Below, piece by piece: positions 9,094-17,354 of a stretch of DNA of 64,000 nt. Every line of letters begins with the position of its first letter. Position 1 is the first letter of the stretch. The notes under the pieces were generated by a model. It did no database searches and was not told the DNA's origin. It was given only the letters and a program-made list of their open reading frames with translations. The stretch lies in assembly GCF_001054325.1 (NCBI RefSeq), contig NZ_JVVM01000020.1, positions 186,001 to 250,000 of the forward strand, in the 5' to 3' direction. The DNA is from Corynebacterium vitaeruminis (GTDB lineage Bacteria > Actinomycetota > Actinomycetes > Mycobacteriales > Mycobacteriaceae). A program made the translations under genes and the position numbers.

Positions 9094-9879
9094 TCATTTG
9101 CCGAATCGGCGCGAGCGCTGCGAAAAGTCTCGAAGTGCGCGGAGGAAGTCAATGCGGCGGAACTCAGGCCAGTAAGTGTCGGTGAACCAAATCTCGGAGT
9201 AGGCGGTTTGCCATAGGAGGAAGCCGCTGAGCCGCTGTTCTCCGGAAGTGCGGATGACTAAATCGGGGTCCGGTTGTCCGGATGTGTAGAGCCGGCGGGA
9301 AATGGCATCTGTGGTGATGCGTTCCTCAAGTTCGGAAGCGTCAACGCCTTCGGCGACTGATTCACGAATGATTTTGCGCACCGCGTCGACGATTTCCTGC
9401 CGGCCACCGTAGCCAACGGCGATGTTGACCTGGATACCGGTATTGTTCGCGGTGACTTTTTCGTCGTGGCGCAGCCGGACGGTCATTTTTTCCGGAAGTA
9501 GCTCGAGGTGGCCGACCATGCGCAGGCGCATGTCGTTAGGCGATTGCGCCAATTCGTCGACGACGTCGGCGATGATGTCGAACAGTAACTCCAGCTCTTC
9601 GGGGTCGCGCCCGAGGTTTTCGGTGGAGAGCAGGTAGATGGTGACCAGCTCGATTTCCTGCTCGGCGCACCAGCCGACGAATTCTGCGATTTTGCGGGAG
9701 CCGACGCGGTGGCCGTGGCTGACGTCGGTGAATCCAGCCTCCCTCGCCCAGCGACGGTTGCCATCGGCCATGATGGCAACGTGCTTGGGGCGAGGTTTTC
9801 CTTCTAGCTCTTGGGCTAGTTTGCGCTCGTAGAGCGGATATGCAATCCGCCGGAGTGAGGACGGCTGATTTTCTTTCAC
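9094..9879 (-). CDS. uppS: Short cis-prenyltransferase ((2Z,6E)-farnesyl diphosphate synthase / UppS1-like)
   Basis: A 261-aa Z-prenyl diphosphate synthase. The diphosphate-binding motif IMADGNRRWA lies near residues 36-45 and RTSGEQRLSGFLLWQ near 205-219. Corynebacteriales have two such enzymes: one makes Z,E-farnesyl diphosphate and the other extends it to the decaprenyl lipid carrier. The position beside aroF and coaA matches the former (Rv1086 type), which is inference from synteny. The frame continues upstream into aroF. I chose GTG 9879, which begins KENQPSSLRR and lies 7 nt after TAGGGT, consistent with a leaderless start. Confidence 0.88.
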   Translation of the reverse strand: MKENQPSSLRRIAYPLYERKLAQELEGKPRPKHVAIMADGNRRWAREAGFTDVSHGHRVGSRKIAEFVGWCAEQEIELVTIYLLSTENLGRDPEELELLFDIIADVVDELAQSPNDMRLRMVGHLELLPEKMTVRLRHDEKVTANNTGIQVNIAVGYGGRQEIVDAVRKIIRESVAEGVDASELEERITTDAISRRLYTSGQPDPDLVIRTSGEQRLSGFLLWQTAYSEIWFTDTYWPEFRRIDFLRALRDFSQRSRRFGK

Positions 9880-9917
9880 ATATGTAACCCTACCCAATGG
9901 GCATGGCCACTTTGCGC

Positions 9918-11009
9918 TTAGTCGCGTGCCTGCCGACGCTTCCGGACTTCTGCCGCAAGCGTACGCAGCAGCCGGTCGGTGGTTTTCCAATCCATACAGG
10001 CATCGGTGACGGACTTGCCGTAGACGAGTCCCTCGCGGCCATCGGTAATCTTCTGCGCGCCGGCTTCGAGGAAGGACTCCATCATGATGCCGGTGATGCG
10101 CTCGTCGCCGCCCCCGATGAGCTTGCCCAGCTCCTCAACAACCTCGGCCTGGCGCACCTCGGATTTTCCGGAATTGGCGTGGGAGGCATCCACCATGATG
10201 CTGACGTTCTGCTCGGTCTTGTTCAGGCGGGCTTCGGCGTCGTCAAGCGATTCCGCATCCCAGTTCGGGCCGGAGGTGCCGCCGCGGAGAATGAGGTGGC
10301 AATTGTGGTTGCCGGCGGTTTCGACAACGGCGGCGCGGCCCTGGTCGTTCATGCCGAAGAAGAAGTGCGGGTTTGCTGCAGAGACCAGCGAGTCCACGGC
10401 GACCTGGACGTTGCCGTCGGTGCCGTTTTTGAAGCCGATGGGCATGGAAAGTCCGGAAGCGAGCTGGCGGTGGACCTGCGACTCCGTGGTGCGCGCACCA
10501 ATCGCGCCCCAGGAGACGGCGTCGGCGATGTACTGCGGGCTGTTGGGCTCGAGGAATTCGGCGCCGGCGGGCAGGCCGGTGCGCAGGACCTCGATTAACA
10601 CCTCGCGGGCCATGTGCAGGCCCTTGTTGATCTTGTAGGAGCTATCCAGGTCGGGGTCGTTGATAAGTCCCTTCCAGCCGACGGTGGTGCGCGGCTTTTC
10701 GAAGTAGACACGCATAACAACCAGCAAATCCTCGTCGAGCTCGTCGGCGGTGGCCTTCAGGCGGCGGGCGTAGTCGATGGCGGCCTCGGGATCGTGGATG
10801 GAGCACGGGCCGACAACAACCAGCAGTCGGTCGTCTTCGCGGGCGATGACGCGGGCGATGTCGAGTCGCGACTGCTCTACCTCGTTAACCAAGTTCGGGG
10901 TCAGTGGCTGTTTGGCCATGACCTCTTCCGGGGAGGGAAGGTCGTGGAAGGCTACGACGCGGCGATTCGCGGTCGAGGCGGGGGCTTCGAGGGAAGTGGG
11001 AGGGGTCAC
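9918..11009 (-). CDS. aroF: 3-deoxy-7-phosphoheptulonate (DAHP) synthase, class I
   Basis: A 363-aa enzyme condensing phosphoenolpyruvate and erythrose 4-phosphate, the entry step of the shikimate pathway to Phe, Tyr and Trp. Motifs of the AroF/G/H family are intact: VVVGPCSIHD (64-73), the metal Cys in GPCS, FEKPRTTVGWKG, and IMVDASHANSGK. The GTG start is preceded by a purine-rich AGAAAAGAGA. A leader peptide rich in aromatic codons and a terminator hairpin lie upstream, so expression should respond to supply of charged aromatic tRNAs. Confidence 0.95.
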   Translation of the reverse strand: MTPPTSLEAPASTANRRVVAFHDLPSPEEVMAKQPLTPNLVNEVEQSRLDIARVIAREDDRLLVVVGPCSIHDPEAAIDYARRLKATADELDEDLLVVMRVYFEKPRTTVGWKGLINDPDLDSSYKINKGLHMAREVLIEVLRTGLPAGAEFLEPNSPQYIADAVSWGAIGARTTESQVHRQLASGLSMPIGFKNGTDGNVQVAVDSLVSAANPHFFFGMNDQGRAAVVETAGNHNCHLILRGGTSGPNWDAESLDDAEARLNKTEQNVSIMVDASHANSGKSEVRQAEVVEELGKLIGGGDERITGIMMESFLEAGAQKITDGREGLVYGKSVTDACMDWKTTDRLLRTLAAEVRKRRQARD

Positions 11010-11065
11010 GGGGGTCTCTTTTCTCTGGGGGATTAGTTACGCATGTAATTGGCTGTAGATACGAC

Positions 11066-11105
11066 AAAAGGCAGCGCCCCTAATTGGTTGGGGGCTGCTG
11101 CCTTT
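11066..11105 (-). terminator. Attenuator terminator in the aroF leader
   Basis: On the minus strand AAAGGCAGC and GCCCC pair with GGGGC and GCTGCCTTTT. It lies between the leader peptide and aroF. A competing stem forms when GGCTCCGG inside the leader-peptide region pairs with CCGGAGCC just before this hairpin. GTGACGA can likewise pair with TCGTCAC. These alternatives are the hallmark of ribosome-mediated attenuation. Confidence 0.85.
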
Positions 11106-11148
11106 GGCTCCGGTTGGTGGCGACGTGACGATTAGCCGCCGGCTGTGA

Positions 11149-11202
11149 CTAGGTCGTCACTGCCTCCGGAGCCTTCGAAAAATAAAATCGCCACATACGC
11201 AT
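11149..11202 (-). CDS. Aromatic amino acid attenuation leader peptide
   Basis: The 17-codon frame encodes MRMWRFYFSKAPEAVTT (or 15 codons from the second Met at 11196). It has Trp, Phe, Tyr and Phe within five codons, then a stop just before the attenuator stems. A comparable aroF leader peptide is known in C. glutamicum. A -10 TACAGT ends 7 nt before the first ATG and no ribosome site is visible, so it is probably read from a leaderless mRNA. Ribosome stalling at the W-R-F-Y-F codons would favour the antiterminator. Confidence 0.85.
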   Translation of the reverse strand: MRMWRFYFSKAPEAVTT

Positions 11203-11209
11203 GTGCTTG

Positions 11210-11238
11210 ACTGTAGCGCACCGCCCGTAATCCCGCAA
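11210..11238 (-). promoter_or_regulatory. Promoter of the aroF leader
   Basis: TTGCGG (11238-11233) and TACAGT (11215-11210) are separated by 17 bp. The expected start of transcription falls at or next to the ATG of the leader peptide. Confidence 0.7.
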
Positions 11239-11328
11239 TTCGAACTCCGAATCCCATCCCGTGGGACGCAATCAGGGGCACGCACGTATCGCCCGTCGTC
11301 AAGCGACGGACGCACGCCTTGGCGTTAA

Positions 11329-11613
11329 CTACTCCGCTTCACGACGCTGCTCCGCTGCAGCCATCGCCTTATCCACGGCCTCGGAATCGAAGGGATCCAT
11401 GCCGTGCGCCTCGGCGAACTTCCGGCGAGCGGCCATGCGCTTCGCGCGCCGCGAGAGGTCCCAGCCGAGAGCCAGGATGACGATGAGCAAAACGACAATG
11501 ATGAGCAGGCCAATAGGAGAGGCCTTACCGAAGTCAGCACCCCGCGGACCAGTGGGGTTCTGCGCCAGGAAAATTGTCGTGCGAGCCGCCAAGGCATCGA
11601 AGCTTTCAATCAT
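11329..11613 (-). CDS. Small conserved membrane protein (Rv1083-like)
   Basis: A 94-aa protein with one central transmembrane helix (about 33-52, PIGLLIIVVLLIVILALGW) followed by a basic, then acidic cytoplasmic tail (RRAKRMAARRKF, AAAEQRREAE). It lies 27 bp after the start region of mca on the same strand. A small membrane protein next to mca is a conserved arrangement in mycobacteria and corynebacteria. Function unknown. Confidence 0.8.
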   Translation of the reverse strand: MIESFDALAARTTIFLAQNPTGPRGADFGKASPIGLLIIVVLLIVILALGWDLSRRAKRMAARRKFAEAHGMDPFDSEAVDKAMAAAEQRREAE

Positions 11614-11640
11614 GAGTTCCAGCTTAGCGTTAATTCCGGA

Positions 11641-12510
11641 CTATTCCGCGTCGGGGTCGATACCGGCGAAGAGATCGGTCTCTGGCAGCTCGGTCTGCAC
11701 GCGAGTGCGGGCGAGTTCGAACTCCTCGGTGGGCCAAACGCGCTGCTGAATGTCCGCGGGCACGGCGAAAAATGGCCCGTTCGGATCAATCTGAGTGGCG
11801 TGCGCCAGCAGCGCCTGGTCGCGCTGCGGGAAGTAGTCACCGCACTCAACCTGTGTGGTCACGCGGGTCATGATGTCACCGGGAGTCCTAGTCCAGCGGC
11901 GGAAGGACTCTGCCAGGGGGCTTTCCAGACCGTTGTCGCGGTAGTAGTTGTCCAGCGCGATGAGGCGCGCCTTGATAAACCCGTGGGTGTAGTAGAGCTT
12001 GGAAATCTCCCACGGCTCACCGAGTTCGGGATACTTATCCATACCGGACTCCAACCATGCGCGCATGGACACGATGTGGGTCATGATGTGGTCCGGGTGC
12101 GGGTAGCCACCGTTTTCGTCGTACGTAATGACGACGTGCGGACGGAACTCACGGATAGCTCGGATGAGAGGCTTGGTCGCATCCTCGACCGATTGACGAG
12201 CAAACACACCGTGCGACAGCACCGGCACCGGGTTGCCTGCCGGCAGACCGGAGTCAGTAAAGCCCAGCCACTCATGCTCAACGCCGAGAGCCTCAGCGGC
12301 TGCAGCCATTTCATGCACGCGCACCGCGGCGATATTCTCGCGCACCTCCGGTCGATCCATGGCCGGGTTGAGAATGCTGCCAGCCTCACCGCCGGTGCAG
12401 GTCACCACTTTGACGCGATGCCCTTCTGCCGCATAGCGGGCCATCGTTGCAGCGCCCTTGCTCGATTCGTCATCAGGATGAGCGTGAATTGCCATCAGAC
12501 GAAGTGCCAA
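11641..12510 (-). CDS. mca: Mycothiol S-conjugate amidase
   Basis: A 289-aa zinc amidase that cleaves mycothiol conjugates to a mercapturic acid and GlcN-Ins, part of thiol-based detoxification. The LmbE/PIG-L zinc motif AHPDDE sits at residues 10-15 and the second metal motif GGYPHPDH near 135-142. WPTEEFELAR near the C-terminus is typical of Mca rather than MshB. The TTG start at 12510 is chosen because GGAGTGG precedes it by about 8 nt and the N-terminus then aligns with Mca (LRLMAIHAHPDD). The gene marks the organism as a mycothiol producer. Confidence 0.95.
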   Translation of the reverse strand: MALRLMAIHAHPDDESSKGAATMARYAAEGHRVKVVTCTGGEAGSILNPAMDRPEVRENIAAVRVHEMAAAAEALGVEHEWLGFTDSGLPAGNPVPVLSHGVFARQSVEDATKPLIRAIREFRPHVVITYDENGGYPHPDHIMTHIVSMRAWLESGMDKYPELGEPWEISKLYYTHGFIKARLIALDNYYRDNGLESPLAESFRRWTRTPGDIMTRVTTQVECGDYFPQRDQALLAHATQIDPNGPFFAVPADIQQRVWPTEEFELARTRVQTELPETDLFAGIDPDAE

Positions 12511-12755
12511 TTGAAGCCACTCCCCCTACTGTCTCGGTCCGTGTTTTCTGGCGAAGGTCGGTGCCCTTCGACCGCGACGACACTGCAATAGCGCCGTTTA
12601 GTACTGCCCCACTATAACGCTGCGACATCACAGCCCCACACGGCATCGCTACACAGCGAAACAACATAGCAGCACAACACCGCACCGCACCAGAACTATT
12701 GTTTAACTGTCAACATTTTACCACGTCGGCCAGGAACTCCGATAGGCTAAAAAGC

Positions 12756-13223
12756 ATGGCTGAAAGTTCGGAGCGAAACACCCGAAATACCGCGGCGCCT
12801 AAACAAAAGCGCGAGCGCTATGGGGACAACAGTCGCACTCTCCCCGCAAAATTGGTTGTCATCGCTATTGTTGGCATGCTCGTCATCACCGGCGCATACA
12901 TCTTCGTTCAGATGAACCGCGTCTCCGCCCCGGATGTCTCCGCAACACAGGCGGGCTGGAGCCGCACTCCGGGCAAGGAAGATGAGCAGTTCATCTTCAC
13001 ACTGGATGTCACCCGCGAAAAGCCGGAACTGGACAGCTACTGCATCATCTACGCGCTGAACTATGACCTAGCCGAGGTCGGCCGTCGCGATGTATTTGTC
13101 CCGGGCGGCGGCCCCGCTACCGTGCGCATGGATGTTCCTATTGCCACCCGCGAGCTGGCCGTCGCAGGCGACGTCTACGGCTGCTCCACCGACATTCCGG
13201 AGTTCCTCGCACCTGCGAAGTAA
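12756..13223 (+). CDS. DUF4307 family membrane-anchored protein
   Basis: A 155-aa protein with a basic N-terminus, one transmembrane helix (about 31-52, LVVIAIVGMLVITGAYIFV) and an extracytoplasmic domain with two Cys. Proteins of this type next to mca and greA are conserved in Corynebacteriales; the role is unknown. ATG 12756 lies 7 nt after a TAGGCT -10 element, pointing to a leaderless mRNA. The 245 bp before it (12511-12755) show no gene. Confidence 0.8.
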   Translation: MAESSERNTRNTAAPKQKRERYGDNSRTLPAKLVVIAIVGMLVITGAYIFVQMNRVSAPDVSATQAGWSRTPGKEDEQFIFTLDVTREKPELDSYCIIYALNYDLAEVGRRDVFVPGGGPATVRMDVPIATRELAVAGDVYGCSTDIPEFLAPAK

Positions 13224-13302
13224 CCCCCTTTCGCTACCTAGGATGAAGCGCGTCAGCGGCACGTCGTAAAGCGTGTGCGACAACACTCCGCCATGCCTGT
13301 TA

Positions 13303-13367
13303 TTGCCATGAGGTGTGACAGTGCTATCCTGTGACGCAGCCGACGGCCCCACGCGGGGCCGCTTTTT
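13303..13367 (+). promoter_or_regulatory. greA promoter with a terminator hairpin in the leader
   Basis: TTGCCA (13303-13308) and TATCCT (13325-13330) are 16 bp apart, giving a start near 13337. Directly downstream CGGCCCC, an ACGC loop and GGGGCCG (13344-13361) are followed by C and TTTTT, a textbook intrinsic terminator. It lies 31 bp before the greA start codon, inside its own leader. It may therefore attenuate greA. It could instead serve the upstream DUF4307 gene. Confidence 0.65.
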
Positions 13368-13397
13368 ATTAATTAAGCCAAAAACACAGGAGGAACC

Positions 13398-13910
13398 ATG
13401 ACTGAGGCACAGAACAATAGCCCTTGGCTCACCCAGGAGTCCTACGACAAGCTCAAGGCCGAGCTTGAGGCGCTATATGAGAACCGCCCGGTCATCGCCG
13501 CCGAGATTAACGAGCGCCGCGAAGAGGGCGACTTGAAGGAAAATGCAGGCTACGACGCCGCTCGTGAGCAGCAGGGACAGGAAGAGGCACGCATCCGCTA
13601 CCTCGAAGACCTGCTCCAGCGCGCCACTGTCGGCGAGATTCCGCAGGAGTCCGGTGTGGCTCTGGTCGGCACCGTGGTCCACGTCTACTACGACGGCGAC
13701 GAGGACGACGCCGAAACCTTCCTCATCGGTACCCGTGGCGCTGACTCCTCCAACCCGAACCTGGAGACTTACTCCACCGATTCCCCGTTGGGTAAGGCTC
13801 TGGTCGGCGCCAAGGAGGGCGAGACCCGCACTTACACTTCCCCGAGCGGCGACGAAGTGTCCGTCACCGTGGTCAAGGCTGAGCCGTACAACCCGGAGAT
13901 GGACGCCTAA
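13398..13910 (+). CDS. greA: Transcription elongation factor GreA
   Basis: A 170-aa factor that rescues backtracked RNA polymerase by stimulating cleavage of the nascent RNA. The N-terminal coiled coil has the acidic tip in [13 protein letters not shown] (about 46-58) with the key Asp-Glu pair. The C-terminal FKBP-like domain ends [16 protein letters not shown]. The length fits actinobacterial GreA. A strong AGGAGG precedes ATG 13398. The promoter-proximal terminator hairpin suggests control by attenuation. Confidence 0.96.
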   Translation: MTEAQNNSPWLTQESYDKLKAELEALYENRPVIAAEINERREEGDLKENAGYDAAREQQGQEEARIRYLEDLLQRATVGEIPQESGVALVGTVVHVYYDGDEDDAETFLIGTRGADSSNPNLETYSTDSPLGKALVGAKEGETRTYTSPSGDEVSVTVVKAEPYNPEMDA

Positions 13911-13935
13911 ACGCTTAGGTTAGTTATTCCCGGCG

Positions 13936-14043
13936 TCACGCCGCCTCAACCCAGGCAGCAATCTCGGGCCACAGCGCCCGATTCTCGGACCGATAGAAGC
14001 CCATATGGCCTATCGGTCCATTTTTTGTGCCCTCTCCTGCTTC
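13936..14043 (-). pseudogene. Possible C-terminal remnant of an alpha/beta hydrolase
   Basis: The last 35 codons of a short open frame read GPIGHMGFYRSENRALWPEI plus AAWVEAA. This resembles the extreme C-terminus of alpha/beta hydrolases, where a GH(M/L)GFFR-like segment carries the catalytic His and an LW-W segment closes the fold. Nothing upstream looks like the rest of such an enzyme. It is probably the tail of a deleted gene. The match is by eye only. Confidence 0.4.
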
Positions 14044-14126
14044 AATATCGCGCTTTACGACGTCACACTGCACAGCCCGATCGGTCAAAATGTTGACTGC
14101 TGAGCCCCAAGACAGAGCACAGCAAA

Positions 14127-14174
14127 GCACAAGCGCCGGCCAACCCGCAATAACGGGCTAACCGGCGCTTGTGC
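14127..14174 (-). terminator. Hairpin downstream of the Bax-inhibitor-like gene
   Basis: GCACAAGCGCCGG pairs with CCGGCGCTTGTGC across a loop that holds a smaller CCCG/CGGG stem. It lies about 20 bp after the stop. The T-run is poor on both strands, so efficiency is uncertain. Confidence 0.6.
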
Positions 14175-14194
14175 GTTAGTTAGTTTTCTAGCGC

Positions 14195-15022
14195 TTAGTC
14201 CCTGAAGTAGGACAGCAGACGCAGAATCTCGGTGTAGAGCCAGACCAGGGTCACGGCCAGGCCGAGGGCAACGCCCCAGGCGTACTGGGCCGGAGCACCT
14301 GCGCGGACCAGGCGGTCAGCCTGATCAAAGTCAATCAGGAAGCTGAAGGCCGCCAGGCCGATGCAGACCAGCGAGAAGATGATCGACAGCATGCCGCCGT
14401 CACGCAGCGGGAAGCCCAGACCGAACAGGGACAGCAGCAGGTTGCCCAGCATGAGGACCAGGACACCAATCAGAGCTGCGCTCATGAAGCGAGTGAACTT
14501 CGGGGTCACGCGGATAGCACCGGACTTGTAGACGAAGAGCATACCGATGAAGACACCCAGGGTGGCCAGCACCGCCTGCATAATCAGCGCACCAGCGGCA
14601 ACGCCCTGGATAGGTGCGGTGAACATGAAGCTGATGCCACCGACGAAGAGGCCTTCAAAAGCGGCGTAGGTCAGCGTGACCGGCGCGGAGCCGTACTTCT
14701 TACCGAAGGTGGAAACCAAAACAGTAATCAGTCCACCGATGGCACCGACGATGGTCAGAATCATGGCCAGGCTGGTGGAGACGCTAACGGCAATGAAGAA
14801 GTTGACTGCAGCCAAAACGATGATGGTTGCCAGCGTGATGCCGGTCTTGGAAACGACATCGTCGACCGTCATCGGACGGTAGTCGGCGGCAACCTGCGAC
14901 TGGTACGGGTTATCCCCGTAGTCAGCGCCCATCTGACCTTGGCCGTAGTGTTGTGCGCCCGCCTGTCCGCGGGCGACGGTCTTAGTAAGTGAACTGAAGG
15001 CAGGATTGCTGCTTTCGCGCAC
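14195..15022 (-). CDS. Bax inhibitor-1/YccA family membrane protein
   Basis: A 275-aa protein with a polar N-terminal tail of about 55 residues and seven hydrophobic segments. FLIDFDQADRLV and YTEILRLLSYFRD near the C-terminus are family hallmarks; the Asp residues there form the pH-sensing/ion pathway in bacterial BsYetJ-type proteins. Its cellular role in corynebacteria is not established. The start is a GTG preceded by AAGAAGGA. Confidence 0.85.
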   Translation of the reverse strand: MRESSNPAFSSLTKTVARGQAGAQHYGQGQMGADYGDNPYQSQVAADYRPMTVDDVVSKTGITLATIIVLAAVNFFIAVSVSTSLAMILTIVGAIGGLITVLVSTFGKKYGSAPVTLTYAAFEGLFVGGISFMFTAPIQGVAAGALIMQAVLATLGVFIGMLFVYKSGAIRVTPKFTRFMSAALIGVLVLMLGNLLLSLFGLGFPLRDGGMLSIIFSLVCIGLAAFSFLIDFDQADRLVRAGAPAQYAWGVALGLAVTLVWLYTEILRLLSYFRD

Positions 15023-15259
15023 GTCGTCCTTCTTTCTTTTTCTCAGTTTTTCTTACACGTTTTGAACTCAGGCACACGCGCGTACGTTTGCCTACATTGT
15101 CTACAACGGACGGTGTCTAGGTATTGTTCCCAACCCTGAAAAACAGTTAGTATCAAGATAATTCCTCGCCTGCTGGCGGTGATCTTGTAATCACGGAAAA
15201 ACTCACAGTCGCCAGGCGTGGGCACCACTTGAGTGATTACGAACAGGAGGCTGGTCAAG

Positions 15260-15592
15260 ATGTCTGATGGCCTTGACTACGATCCGGATACCACTGGTGA
15301 TTTTGACGAGACCACGCTCGATGGCTCGGAGGGACTCGATGGCGACTTCCTCACCGGTGATGGCGAAAATTATGTGATGGATCCGCCGGACCGCTGGCGG
15401 GGCGCTTCTCCGCATGACACCCTCGGCAAGCGGTTGGCCGAGGAAAAGCCGGACATCGATGTCGACGATGATCTGAATGATGACCCGGAAATGCGCTACG
15501 GCGATGTCGATGGTCACGAACCGTTCGAGTTCGGCAATGATGGCCCGCGCGAACCGGATCGCAACCGCCGGATGGGCTGGACTACCTACTAA
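15260..15592 (+). CDS. Small acidic conserved protein (DUF5709-like)
   Basis: A 110-aa, strongly acidic soluble protein (DYDPDTTGDFDETTLDG near the start) with a motif PPDRWRGASPHDTLGKRLAE that recalls the DUF5709 family of actinobacteria. A strong AGGAGG precedes ATG 15260; an upstream in-frame ATG at 15233 lacks one. The 237 bp before it probably hold divergent promoters for this gene and the Bax-inhibitor-like gene. No function known. Confidence 0.7.
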   Translation: MSDGLDYDPDTTGDFDETTLDGSEGLDGDFLTGDGENYVMDPPDRWRGASPHDTLGKRLAEEKPDIDVDDDLNDDPEMRYGDVDGHEPFEFGNDGPREPDRNRRMGWTTY

Positions 15593-15663
15593 ACTTTTCT
15601 AAGTTTTAGTAGTTTTGCCAAATTTTCTATCTCGGGGTGCCTCGCAACAGTAGTATCTGTGCC

Positions 15664-17247
15664 ATGACAGCATCTACTGCCACGACAAACCGAACTACCA
15701 TCCGCAATCCGCTTAACGACGAGCTCGTTGCCCGCCTACTCCAGCGCGTCACGGTAGCTGATAAGTCGAAAACCTCCACCATCTCGGCGCCGTTTACCGG
15801 CCAGGAGCTGGCGCAGATCCCCGTCGGTACGCAGGCCGATGTCGACGAGGCCTTCAAGCGTGCCCGCGCGGCCCAGAAGAAGTGGGCTCGTATGGCGCCG
15901 GAAAAGCGCGGCGAAGTGCTGCACCACTTCCACGATTTGCTGTTTACCCACAGCGACCAGCTGCTGGATTTACTACAGGCTGAGACCGGAAAGAACCGCG
16001 CTAGCGCCCATGAGGAGCTCGTGCACACCGCCATCACGGCTCGTTACTACGGCAACCAGGGGCCGAAGCTGCTGGAACCGAAGCGAGCACACGGCGCAGT
16101 ACCGGTGCTGTCCAAAACCACCGTCTATCACCACCCCAAGGGTGTCGTCGGTGTTATTGCGCCGTGGAACTACCCGCTGACTCTCGCGGTTTCCGACGCG
16201 CTGGCTGCGCTGATGGCCGGTAACGCCATCGTGCTCAAGCCGGACAGCACGACGCCGTTTACCGCTCTCTTCGCCGTCGATCTGCTCTACCGAGCGGGCC
16301 TTCCGGAGGATCTCTTCCAGGTCATTCCAGGTCCGGGCCGCGTGGTCGGCCAAGGCATTGTCGGTCAGTGTGACTTCCTGATGTTCACCGGCTCTTCCGA
16401 GACCGGCCGCTCTCTGGCCCAGCAGTGCGGTGAGCGACTGATCAGTTTCTCCGCGGAGCTCGGCGGCAAGAACCCACTGATTGTCGCTGAGGATGCCAAC
16501 ATCAACCGCGCGGTCGAAGGTGCGCGCATCGGCTGCTTCACCAACTCCGGTCACCTGTGCGTGTCCATCGAGCGAATCTATGTCGTGGACTCCGTCTGGG
16601 ACGAGTTCGTCCCGGCATTCACCGACCGTGTTAAGGCCATGTCCATCGGCGCTGGCTACGAGTGGGAAACCGAAATGGGCTGCCTGCAGTCGCAGGGCCA
16701 GTTCGACATCGTCAAGTCGATGGTCGACGATGCTATCGAGGCCGGTGCCACCGTGCTGGCCGGCGGTCGTCCCCGCCCGGACTTGGGGCCGCTGTTCTAC
16801 GAGCCAACCGTGCTTACCGACGTCCCGGAGGGCGTCGCCCTGCTGACCGAAGAGGTATTCGGCCCGGTAGTAGTCCTCCAGCGCGTCTCGGACGTCCATG
16901 AGGCGATCGCCAAGGCCAACGATTCCCGCTACGGCCTCAACGCTTCGCTGTGGACCTCCCCGCGTCGTGCAAAGGAGCTGGCACCACAGCTGGAAGCCGG
17001 CACCGTCAATGTCAACGATGGTTTTGCTGCGGCCTTCGCGTCTGTCGATGCCCCGATGGGCGGTTTCAAGGATTCGGGTGTGGGCCGTCGTCAAGCAGCG
17101 GGCGGCTTGCTAAAGTACACCGACGAGCAGACGGTGACTGTGCAGCGCCTTTCCCCAGTGTCAATGCCGCACATGTCCCGCGAGCTGTACTCGAAGGTGT
17201 TCAACACGGCACTTATCCTCGGCAAGAAGTTCAACGTCCTGCCGTAA
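15664..17247 (+). CDS. gabD2: Succinate-semialdehyde dehydrogenase (GabD2-like)
   Basis: A 527-aa NAD(P)-dependent aldehyde dehydrogenase. Active-site Glu265 lies in AELGGKNP and nucleophile Cys299 in NSGHLCVS; the cofactor-site APWNYP is near residue 166. The C-terminal extension (MPHMSRELYSKVF) is typical of actinobacterial succinic-semialdehyde dehydrogenases of the GabD2 group. It would convert succinic semialdehyde to succinate, feeding the TCA cycle. ATG 15664 lies 7 nt after TAGTAT, suggesting a leaderless mRNA. Substrate assignment rests on family resemblance. Confidence 0.85.
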   Translation: MTASTATTNRTTIRNPLNDELVARLLQRVTVADKSKTSTISAPFTGQELAQIPVGTQADVDEAFKRARAAQKKWARMAPEKRGEVLHHFHDLLFTHSDQLLDLLQAETGKNRASAHEELVHTAITARYYGNQGPKLLEPKRAHGAVPVLSKTTVYHHPKGVVGVIAPWNYPLTLAVSDALAALMAGNAIVLKPDSTTPFTALFAVDLLYRAGLPEDLFQVIPGPGRVVGQGIVGQCDFLMFTGSSETGRSLAQQCGERLISFSAELGGKNPLIVAEDANINRAVEGARIGCFTNSGHLCVSIERIYVVDSVWDEFVPAFTDRVKAMSIGAGYEWETEMGCLQSQGQFDIVKSMVDDAIEAGATVLAGGRPRPDLGPLFYEPTVLTDVPEGVALLTEEVFGPVVVLQRVSDVHEAIAKANDSRYGLNASLWTSPRRAKELAPQLEAGTVNVNDGFAAAFASVDAPMGGFKDSGVGRRQAAGGLLKYTDEQTVTVQRLSPVSMPHMSRELYSKVFNTALILGKKFNVLP

Positions 17248-17316
17248 TACGCGTGGAGCGCGCACATACCCGATTATTATTCGGACATTTTTCGGACGGT
17301 TTGAAGTCCAGGTAAG

Positions 17317-17354
17317 AAAAGGCCAGGTCAGAAAACTCTCTGACCTGGCCTTTT
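17317..17354. terminator. Bidirectional terminator between gabD2 and tRNA-Leu
   Basis: AAAAGGCCAGGTCAGA and TCTGACCTGGCCTTTT form a perfect 16-bp stem with a short loop. The A and T runs make it usable for the tRNA on the minus strand and for the dehydrogenase gene on the plus strand. Confidence 0.9.
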
